Assembly: GCA_012729055.1 (NCBI GenBank)
Contig: JAAYDW010000045.1
Coordinates: 58,401 to 122,400, forward strand
Direction of reading: 5' to 3'
DNA from: Deltaproteobacteria bacterium
Lineage (GTDB): Bacteria > Desulfobacterota > Syntrophia > Syntrophales > Smithellaceae
Length of the DNA stretch: 64,000 nucleotides
Positions 27,733 to 34,361 of this stretch are shown here, piece by piece; within the stretch, counting starts at the first letter, position 1; every line of letters begins with the position of its first letter. The notes beneath the pieces were generated by a model. The model saw only the letters and a list, made by a program, of their open reading frames with translations. It had not been told where the DNA came from and did no database searches. The position numbers and the translations under genes are program-made.

Positions 27733-29889
27733 CTATAAAAATTTCAGCGTCACTCCGGCAAATGCCATGATGCCGGGCATGCTGTAGCCCTTCGCATACT
27801 CGTAATGCCGGTTGAACAGATTGTTGACAGCCACGTACACTTCTCCTTCGCCGATGTGCAGCGGCCGGTATTCGAAAAAGTATCCCAGCCGGCCGTTGAC
27901 CAGCGTGAAATCTTCCAGTTTGTTCATGTCGGTAAGCGGACCGAAATTCACGGTTCCGCTGCGCAGGCCGGTGCCGGCGTAAACATCCTGGAGATACTGT
28001 AAATCCATGCGCAGACGGAAGCGCTCCAAAAAAGACCAGTTGAACCCCGCCTGCAGTTGACAGCCGGGCGTGTAGGGCAGATGATCGCGTTCAATGCCGT
28101 CGCCGCCGGTGGCTCTGGCGTCCATCATCGTCGCCCCGGCAAAGATCTCCAGACTTTTTGCCGGCGTGACGGCGCCGGTCAGCTCCAGTCCGCGAATAAT
28201 GTATTTTCCGATCGGATCGTTCCAGGAGACGGGCAGAGGTCCGAACAGATAGGCCTGATAGCGGTCTTTGCCCCGGTCGTAGAAAACCGTCGCGCCGACG
28301 GAGGCTTTGCCGGGCCAGGCATGCGTCAAACCGATTTCATAATGATCCACCGTCTCGGGTTGAATTTTTTCCCAAAACGTTTCGCCGCCGGCCGCCGGCG
28401 CGTCGGTAAGCACCATGTTCATGAGCACGATGGGAGAAGGATAATTCACGCCGCGGGCGTAGTGGATGTTGAGGTCCGTCCTGTCCCATCCCGCTACCAG
28501 CCCCGCCTGCCAGGAAGACGCGGACTGAAATTCATTATGGCGCAGATAGCGGTATCCCGCGGAGGGAATCGCATGGAAGCCTTCGGGCGTTCCGAACAGG
28601 TGGCTTATCGCGGCATACGGAGACAAAACAACCGTCCGCGGAAAATCCCAGATCCGTTCAGCCTTCCCTCCGTTGACGCCGAAAACGGCCAGGCCGCTGT
28701 ACGTCCGCGAGGTGTTTTTCATATCGGCTACGTCGCAATCGACGCCGGCTACAATTTCACCGCCGGGCCAGAGCGCCAGCCTTTCCCTGAGACGGACGCC
28801 GTAGAGGAGGGCCTTCTGCCGCGACCACACGCCGCCGCTGCCGCCCGCGTAGCGCACGCCGTCTTTCAGCTCTTCGAGCAGGTCGAAATCGGTTTCGTTG
28901 ACATACGCCTTGAGGTAGCCCTGTGCTTTGGCATAGCGGTTGCTGAGTGTCAGGGTGGAAAGAAAGGAGCCGGTGTCGAAGCGTTCGGCCATCGGCCAGT
29001 TCACAGAGTTGGTCGCGGCGGGCCTGGTTTCCGGAAGAGGCGCCAGCGTCTGGCTGCCCACATAATTCGCCAGCAGACGGACGCTCCAGGGCCCGCTCAG
29101 TTCATAGCCGGCATTGGCGTAATAACTTTGCTGCTGCGCGCGGGAATGTTCGCGATGGCCGTCCGTGGACGCCCAGCTTTGTGACACGAACAGGTCGTAC
29201 GGCCCCTTTCTGACGCCTGCCGACAGACTCTGGGCAACGGTATTGAAACTGCCGCCGCTTGTGTCGAAGACCGCTTCCCGGCCTTCTTCCTTCATCTGCC
29301 GGGGAATGACGTTCACCGAGGCGTAGCCGCTGCCGAACTCGGAAGGCTGGGGACTTTTAAATATTTCGATGCTCCCGATCGTGGGAAGCGCCATGCCGTC
29401 GCCCAGCGCCTGGCCGAAGAGCGCCCCGAAACGCGGCACGCCGTCGTACAAAACGGCAAAGTCGGAGCTGGGATGACCGGCGCCCCGTCCGCGGATGTAC
29501 AGGCTGTGGCTGGTCTGGCTGCCCATCAGGTTTTTGCTTTGAAACATCACGCCCGGCACATCGCGCAGGGCGGATTGAAAATCCCGGCCGTTTTGTTCCT
29601 TGATCTGTTCTTCCGTGACGACATTGCGCTGCGTCCCGTAGCGCGTGGTCACGGGCATCACCGGGTTGCCCGGTCGTTCGGCAGTGACGACTACTGCCTC
29701 CAGGCGGTGAATATCCTGCCGGGTTTCGGCGGGCGCGGCATTGTCCGCCGCCCTGGACTTCTCCCTCTTCTGCGGGCCGGACGGCGCCGGATCGTCCGCG
29801 AAAGACCAAACCGGCAGAGTCAGCAAGGTCAGCAAGAGAAAGATCGGTAACATCTTCCGGCTCATCGTATGGGGTGTGCCCTTCCGCAT
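27733..29889 (-). CDS. TonB-dependent outer-membrane receptor, metal uptake
   Basis: The start ATG 29889 has AGGA seven bases upstream and gives a 718-residue precursor. An upstream frame to 29958 lacks such a site. A signal peptide (about 1-30, ending SFA) and a plug domain follow: TEEQIKEQNGRDFQSALRDVPGV and SLYIRGRGAGHPSSDFAVLYDGVP. The 22-strand barrel ends in a phenylalanine-type terminus (VTLKFL). A TonB-box-like LEAVVVTAE sits before the plug. It is the first gene of the operon with the ZnuABC-type transporter and has a NikR-like operator. The ligand could be free nickel or a nickel chelate. Confidence 0.9.
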   Translation of the reverse strand: MRKGTPHTMSRKMLPIFLLLTLLTLPVWSFADDPAPSGPQKREKSRAADNAAPAETRQDIHRLEAVVVTAERPGNPVMPVTTRYGTQRNVVTEEQIKEQNGRDFQSALRDVPGVMFQSKNLMGSQTSHSLYIRGRGAGHPSSDFAVLYDGVPRFGALFGQALGDGMALPTIGSIEIFKSPQPSEFGSGYASVNVIPRQMKEEGREAVFDTSGGSFNTVAQSLSAGVRKGPYDLFVSQSWASTDGHREHSRAQQQSYYANAGYELSGPWSVRLLANYVGSQTLAPLPETRPAATNSVNWPMAERFDTGSFLSTLTLSNRYAKAQGYLKAYVNETDFDLLEELKDGVRYAGGSGGVWSRQKALLYGVRLRERLALWPGGEIVAGVDCDVADMKNTSRTYSGLAVFGVNGGKAERIWDFPRTVVLSPYAAISHLFGTPEGFHAIPSAGYRYLRHNEFQSASSWQAGLVAGWDRTDLNIHYARGVNYPSPIVLMNMVLTDAPAAGGETFWEKIQPETVDHYEIGLTHAWPGKASVGATVFYDRGKDRYQAYLFGPLPVSWNDPIGKYIIRGLELTGAVTPAKSLEIFAGATMMDARATGGDGIERDHLPYTPGCQLQAGFNWSFLERFRLRMDLQYLQDVYAGTGLRSGTVNFGPLTDMNKLEDFTLVNGRLGYFFEYRPLHIGEGEVYVAVNNLFNRHYEYAKGYSMPGIMAFAGVTLKFL

Positions 29890-30007
29890 CTTTTTATCCT
29901 GTTGCCGCAACCACGAGCCGACCGGCGCCGGGTTGTTTCTTTCTTTCGGGTCGCGCACGCCGTTGCAGCCGCCCAGCAGCTTTCACAGCCGGCGCGCAGC
30001 CGCGCCG

Positions 30008-30045
30008 GTGGCACGAATATATAAACAGTACCACGCAAGCGTCAA
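30008..30045 (-). promoter_or_regulatory. Promoter with NikR-like operator before the TonB/metal ABC operon
   Basis: On the minus strand TTGACG (30040-30045) and TATATT (30016-30021) are 18 bases apart. GTGGTAC (30028-30034) and GTGCCAC (30008-30014) form an inverted repeat with a 13-base centre that covers the -10 element. A repressor bound here would block RNA polymerase. The element is closely similar to the one before nikR. Confidence 0.62.
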
Positions 30046-30056
30046 GGTTTTTCTCG

Positions 30057-30086
30057 TTGACAAACGCCGGTCCGTGCGGATAGAGT
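30057..30086 (+). promoter_or_regulatory. Promoter of the TM1266-like/hydG/hydE operon
   Basis: TTGACA at 30057-30062 and TAGAGT at 30081-30086 are 18 bases apart. The leader to the first start codon is about 110 bases and contains the hairpin at 30161-30195. Confidence 0.55.
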
Positions 30087-30160
30087 AGCGACAAGGTAAT
30101 TGCAGCCTGAGAGAGAGGGCAAAACTGATCTTGAGGGAAGTTTGAAGTCTTTATCCATTT

Positions 30161-30195
30161 AAAGGTTTGATTCTTCCGGATCAAACCTTTTTTTT
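30161..30195 (+). terminator. Attenuator-type terminator in the hydrogenase-maturation leader
   Basis: Eleven-base arms starting AAAGGTTTGAT (30161-30171) and ATCAAACCTTT (30180-30190) surround an 8-base loop and are followed by five more T (30191-30195). It lies ten bases before the start of the first gene, so it can only act on the leader transcript of this operon. It may be an attenuator or riboregulator. Confidence 0.75.
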
Positions 30196-30204
30196 GAGGA
30201 AACC

Positions 30205-30453
30205 ATGGACAAGCGCATCGGCACCATCACGATTATTATTACCGACAGAACCGGACAGGCGCAAAAGGTGAACGCGATTCTGGGCGATTTCGGCGAAAGC
30301 ATCATCGGGCGGATGGGCCTTCCCTACGCACCCGCCCGGTTGCACATCATCGCGCTCATCGTCCACGCCACCACCGACGAGATCGGCGCGCTCACCGGCA
30401 AGCTGGGATCCCTGCCGGGCGTTTCCGTCAAATCCTCCCTGACCAAAGTCTGA
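30205..30453 (+). CDS. TM1266-like [FeFe]-hydrogenase-associated regulator
   Basis: An 82-residue protein with an ACT/NikR-C-like ferredoxin fold (GTITIIITDRTGQAQKVNAILGDFG, then LHIIALIVHATTDEIGALTGKLGSLPGV). This family is typically annotated as a hydrogenase-system regulator because it neighbours hydE, hydF and hydG. It has no DNA-binding domain of its own, so its mode of action is unknown. It is the first gene of the operon, with GAGGAAACC before its ATG. Confidence 0.82.
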   Translation: MDKRIGTITIIITDRTGQAQKVNAILGDFGESIIGRMGLPYAPARLHIIALIVHATTDEIGALTGKLGSLPGVSVKSSLTKV

Positions 30454-30476
30454 AGGAAAATAAAGGATCGTTCATC

Positions 30477-31880
30477 ATGACCGAATGTAAAGATTTTATC
30501 GACGACACCTCCATTCAGGAGATCCTCGACCACGCAGAGCGTCCCGAACCGGCGCGCATCCGCGACATCATTGACAAAGCCTGCGAGCTCAAGGGGCTGA
30601 CGCCCGAAGAGGTCGCCGCGCTGCTCCAGACCGAAGACGAGGAGCTTGTCGGAGCGATCCTTCAGGCGGCGCACAAAATCAAGGAAGCTATTTACGGCAA
30701 CCGCCTGGTTTTGTTCGCGCCGCTCTACATCGCCAATTTCTGCTCCAACAACTGCCTGTACTGCGGCTTCCGGCGCGACAACAAGGAGCTTCGTCGCGTC
30801 GCTCTCACGATGGAGCAGATCCGGAAGGAAGTGATGGTTCTGGAGCGGGAGGGCCACAAGCGCCTGCTCATGCTCTGCGGCGAACACCCGACCCGGTCGA
30901 GCCTGGAATACTTCATGGAGGCCATCGAAACGGCCTACGCCACCCGAACGGACAAAGGCGGAGAAATCCGGCGGATCAACGTGGAAATCGCCCCGCTGCA
31001 GGTGGACGAATACCGGAGGTTGAAGAAAACGGGCATCGGCACCTGCGTCCTGTTTCAGGAAACCTACCATCATGAAACGTATAAAATCATGCACCCCAGC
31101 GGGCCGAAGAAGGATTTTGCCTGGCGCCTCACCGCCATGCACCGGGCGCAGGAAGGCGGCATCAGCGACGTGGGCATCGGCGCGCTGTTCGGCCTCTACG
31201 ATTACAAATATGAAGTCCTGGGCCTCCTGCTGCACGCCCTGCAGCTCGAAAAGGACTGCGGCGTCGGACCGCACACCATCTCCATTCCCCGCCTGGAGCC
31301 GGCCTTCAATGCGCCGGCGGCCATCGCCCCGCCGCGGCCGGTCAGCGATGCCGACTTTAAGAAACTGGTGGCGATTCTCCGGATGGCGGTGCCCTACACG
31401 GGCATGATTTTGAGCACGCGGGAAAATCCCGCGCTGCGCTCGGAAGTCTTCGCCTACGGCGTCTCGCAGATCAGCGCCGGCTCGCGGACCAATCCCGGCG
31501 GCTACCAGGAGGATTCGAGCGACCGTTTCCGCGCCGCGCAGTTCAACCTGGGCGACACCCGGACGCTCGACGAAGTCATCTACGACATCAGCCGGCACGG
31601 CCATATTCCCAGCTTCTGCACAGCCTGCTACCGCCTGGGGCGCGTCGGCAAGGACTTCATGGATCTGGCCAAACCCGGCCTGATCCAGAAATTCTGCCAG
31701 ACAAACGCCTTGTTTACTTTCAAAGAGTATCTGATGGATTACGCCAGCCCCCGGGTCCGGGAAGCCGGTGAGGCGCTGATTGCGGAAACGCTTGAAAAAT
31801 CCTACCGGACAAAACGCAAACAAATGGCCGCAAGCCGGCTGGCGCAAATCGAAAACGGGGCGCGGGATGTCTATATCTGA
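30477..31880 (+). CDS. hydG: [FeFe]-hydrogenase maturase HydG (tyrosine lyase)
   Basis: A radical SAM enzyme that cleaves tyrosine to supply the CO and cyanide ligands of the hydrogenase H-cluster. The 467 residues have the radical SAM motif at C89, C93 and C96 (FCSNNCLYCGF) and the C-terminal auxiliary cluster motif C-x2-C-x22-C beginning SFCTACYRLGRVG. The length and both motifs are those of HydG rather than ThiH. The start follows GGAAAATAAAGGATC. hydE overlaps its 3' end. HydF and the hydrogenase itself lie outside the window. Confidence 0.97.
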   Translation: MTECKDFIDDTSIQEILDHAERPEPARIRDIIDKACELKGLTPEEVAALLQTEDEELVGAILQAAHKIKEAIYGNRLVLFAPLYIANFCSNNCLYCGFRRDNKELRRVALTMEQIRKEVMVLEREGHKRLLMLCGEHPTRSSLEYFMEAIETAYATRTDKGGEIRRINVEIAPLQVDEYRRLKKTGIGTCVLFQETYHHETYKIMHPSGPKKDFAWRLTAMHRAQEGGISDVGIGALFGLYDYKYEVLGLLLHALQLEKDCGVGPHTISIPRLEPAFNAPAAIAPPRPVSDADFKKLVAILRMAVPYTGMILSTRENPALRSEVFAYGVSQISAGSRTNPGGYQEDSSDRFRAAQFNLGDTRTLDEVIYDISRHGHIPSFCTACYRLGRVGKDFMDLAKPGLIQKFCQTNALFTFKEYLMDYASPRVREAGEALIAETLEKSYRTKRKQMAASRLAQIENGARDVYI

Positions 31881-32934
31881 TCGTATTGAAAAACTGCTGC
31901 TTAAAGCGGAAATCGGCAAACCTCTCGGCCGCGGGGAAATCCTCGAGCTTTTGAAAATGCCCGGCGATCTGGCGCCGGACCTTTTCGCCGCCGCCGACCG
32001 CGTGCGCAAAAACGACGTAGGCAATGAAATCCACCTGCGGGGCATCATCGAATTTTCCAATTTCTGCGAGCGCAACTGCCTGTATTGCGGCTTGCGGCAG
32101 GCCAACGAAAGCCTGGAGCGCTACCGGATGTCCGACGCGGAGATTCTCGCTACGGCGCGTGAGATCAGGGCGTCCGGCATTGCGACCGTCGTGCTGCAGT
32201 CCGGGGAGGACGCATTTTATGACGCGGATAAAATCTGCCGCCTGGTGGAAAGCATCAAAAAGGAAACGGGCCTCGTTGTCACACTTTCTCTCGGTGAACG
32301 GCCTCCGGCGGACTACCGGGCTTTTCTCGACGCAGGCGTGGGCCGCTATCTGCTCAAACACGAAACCGCCTCGCCGGAGCTTTATAAATATCTCCGCCCC
32401 GGCTGCCGCCTGGACCACCGCGTCACGTGTCTGAAAACGCTCAAGGAACTCGGCTTTGAAACGGGCACGGGAAACATGGTGGGCCTGCCGGGCCAGACGC
32501 ATGAAATTCTGGCCGACGATCTGCTGCTCATGCGGCTTATCGACGCCGACATGCTGGGCATCGGACCGTTCATCCCCCATCCCGCCACGCCGCTGGCCGG
32601 AATCGACAATGACGACATCGAACTGACACTGCGCGTGATTGCCACAGCCCGGCTCATCACGCGCAACACCAACATCCCGGCCACCACGGCGCTGGCCTCC
32701 CTGCACCCGCAGGGCCGGCTGCTGGCGCTGCAGGCGGGCGCGAACGTCGTGATGCCGGATTTTACACCGGAATCATTCAAAAAACGCTACGACATTTATC
32801 CGGGAAGAGCCGACGTCGGCCCGGCCGCAACAATTATCGCCGGTCTGGAAAAGGATTTCCAGTCCATCGGCCGAACCGTGGGCACAGGCGCGGGCAACCG
32901 GCCGGCCAAAACAAATTCCGGCACGGTTCACTAA
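31867..32934 (+). CDS. hydE: [FeFe]-hydrogenase maturase HydE
   Basis: A radical SAM enzyme that, with HydG, helps build the diiron subcluster. ATG 31867 overlaps the end of hydG by 14 bases. Longer in-frame starts lie inside hydG and would add basic, non-family residues. The 355 residues have C67, C71 and C74 (FCERNCLYCGL), then IATVVLQSGEDAFYD and the HydE-like MVGLPGQTHEILADDLLLM and GIGPFIPHPATPLAG. The extra C-terminal cysteine cluster present in some HydE proteins is not evident. Confidence 0.95.
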   Translation: MSISDRIEKLLLKAEIGKPLGRGEILELLKMPGDLAPDLFAAADRVRKNDVGNEIHLRGIIEFSNFCERNCLYCGLRQANESLERYRMSDAEILATAREIRASGIATVVLQSGEDAFYDADKICRLVESIKKETGLVVTLSLGERPPADYRAFLDAGVGRYLLKHETASPELYKYLRPGCRLDHRVTCLKTLKELGFETGTGNMVGLPGQTHEILADDLLLMRLIDADMLGIGPFIPHPATPLAGIDNDDIELTLRVIATARLITRNTNIPATTALASLHPQGRLLALQAGANVVMPDFTPESFKKRYDIYPGRADVGPAATIIAGLEKDFQSIGRTVGTGAGNRPAKTNSGTVH

Positions 32935-32989
32935 GCAGAATACCGCAACCGTCCGACAAGAAGACTGTTCCTGTAACTGATCGCGGGGC

Positions 32990-34105
32990 CTATAAGGAAC
33001 CCAGCGCAATGAGTTCCTTAATGTCGATGTGACGGGATTCGTCGACCGTCAGCCCTTCCCGGATCAGTTCCAGGACGCGGGGCTTTTCCTCGGGGAACTT
33101 GTAGCCTTCGTAATCCAGGGAGAAGAGCAGCCCCCCCTGGCGGTTCGTCCAGGAATTCATGTTGTGGTCGAAGCACACATGCGAGGTCACATTAAGATTT
33201 TCAATCATCACCTGCAGCTCCTGCAGCCGCTCGTGCGGCGACGAAATATGCAGACGCCCGGAAGCGTAATCGTCAAAGATTTCGGTTCCCTGCCTCGGAA
33301 CAAAGGGGCGCGACCGGATATAGTGGGGATTGATCTCGTTTAAGACCCGCGCCGTGTTTTCGGCATGCTGCCGCCAGCGCTCCCGGCCGCCCAGGTCGGG
33401 CATCCAGTACTCGGAAAGCTGGAATCCGGCCGCCATGGCTTTCTTCCCGCCTTCGATCTGCTCGGCGCTGGTGACGCCCTTGCGGACCAGCCTGAGAATC
33501 TCGTCGTCGCCCGTTTCCAGCCCCACGTGAATGCGGTCGAGCCCCGCTTGGCGGATGGCGGTGAGTTCCTCGAGTTTCCGCTGGGCCAGTGTTTTGGACC
33601 TTGTATAGGACGTCACGCGGTTCAAGCCGGGCAGAGTCTTGCGTAAATGGGTCAAAACCTCGATAAATTCCGGCGGCCTCATGATCATGCTGTTGGCGTC
33701 CTGCAGAAAGGCCGTCCTTCCGCCGTAGTACATCCAACTGAACACATTGGAAAAACATTGGTTTTCGTTTAAATAGGGATCGACGCTTAAGAGCGCGCGC
33801 AAAACCTCTCGGTTGATTTTGCCTGCCTGTCCGATTTTCCGGGACACCTCCTCGATTTCTTCAACCATCGCTTTTACAGTGTCGATATCCTTTTTGATGT
33901 CCTTCACGGAACGATACACAAACGGATGGCCTTTGTACATTTCGCAAAAGGTACACTTGTTCCACGGGCAATTTTCGGTCACCCGCAGCAACAGAGACGC
34001 GCTGCCCCCCTCGCTGGGCGGCCGGTAAACGCCCACCGCAAAAGACATCCGGCTTAACCGTTCCACATTTTCCCGATAAGAGGTATTTCCCCTGTCCGCT
34101 GTCAT
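32990..34105 (-). CDS. Radical SAM protein with CX4CX2C cluster motif
   Basis: ATG 34105 is chosen for its AAGGAGAA ribosome binding site six bases upstream. The resulting 371-residue protein carries a [4Fe-4S] motif of unusual spacing, C46-x4-C51-x2-C54 (ENCPWNKCTFCEMYKG). The canonical pattern is CX3CX2C. The fold continues with RIHVGLETGDDEILRLVRKGVT, typical of the Elp3/MiaB group of radical SAM domains. A long helical insertion (about 60-110) separates the cluster from the barrel. No B12 or TRAM domain is seen. Its substrate is unknown, and it converges with hydE. Confidence 0.86.
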   Translation of the reverse strand: MTADRGNTSYRENVERLSRMSFAVGVYRPPSEGGSASLLLRVTENCPWNKCTFCEMYKGHPFVYRSVKDIKKDIDTVKAMVEEIEEVSRKIGQAGKINREVLRALLSVDPYLNENQCFSNVFSWMYYGGRTAFLQDANSMIMRPPEFIEVLTHLRKTLPGLNRVTSYTRSKTLAQRKLEELTAIRQAGLDRIHVGLETGDDEILRLVRKGVTSAEQIEGGKKAMAAGFQLSEYWMPDLGGRERWRQHAENTARVLNEINPHYIRSRPFVPRQGTEIFDDYASGRLHISSPHERLQELQVMIENLNVTSHVCFDHNMNSWTNRQGGLLFSLDYEGYKFPEEKPRVLELIREGLTVDESRHIDIKELIALGSL

Positions 34106-34230
34106 AAGTTCTCCTTGGTCAATATTTATTGGCAATAATATAATCCTTTTCCTGCGTTTGACAACTGCATCACTTTTCCGGCTTCTTACAGCGGCTATCT
34201 CATCCCGGCGAACGCCGCCAAACAACATTA

Positions 34231-34253
34231 TGACATAATTGACATAATTGACA
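34231..34253 (+). repeat. Tandem TGACATAAT repeats at the fdhA promoter
   Basis: TGACATAAT appears twice in tandem from 34231 and a third TGACA follows, overlapping the -35 element. A nine-base period near one helical turn suggests a regulator-binding array. Confidence 0.55.
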
Positions 34254-34276
34254 AAACCACGACTAATGACTATAAG
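34248..34276 (+). promoter_or_regulatory. fdhA promoter
   Basis: TTGACA at 34248-34253 and TATAAG at 34271-34276 have a 17-base spacer. The leader to ATG 34362 is about 80 bases. Confidence 0.65.
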
Positions 34277-34361
34277 TCGGTAGCCCTGATCAGCAGTAAC
34301 TCTTATGCTTTTTATTCAAAGAAGCATTGGGTATCGACCTTTCTAGACTGGAGAACAAAAA

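Larger units (their letters stand above)
29890..30204. other. Divergent control region of the metal and hydrogenase-maturation operons (315 bases)
   Basis: It holds the minus-strand promoter-operator (30008-30045), the plus-strand promoter (30057-30086) and a terminator-like leader hairpin (30161-30195). No gene is seen in it. Confidence 0.7.
34106..34361. other. Divergent control region before fdhA
   Basis: On the minus strand TTGTCA (34159-34164) and TATATT (34137-34142), 16 bases apart, form a likely promoter of the radical SAM gene. The plus side has the fdhA promoter at 34248-34276, with TGACATAAT repeats overlapping its -35 side. Confidence 0.55.

Noticed and set aside
30100..30160. 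A TPP-like signature (CTGAGA followed by CTGAT) in the hyd leader
   Set aside because: The remaining conserved TPP riboswitch parts are missing and spacing is wrong, so I do not call it a thiamine riboswitch.
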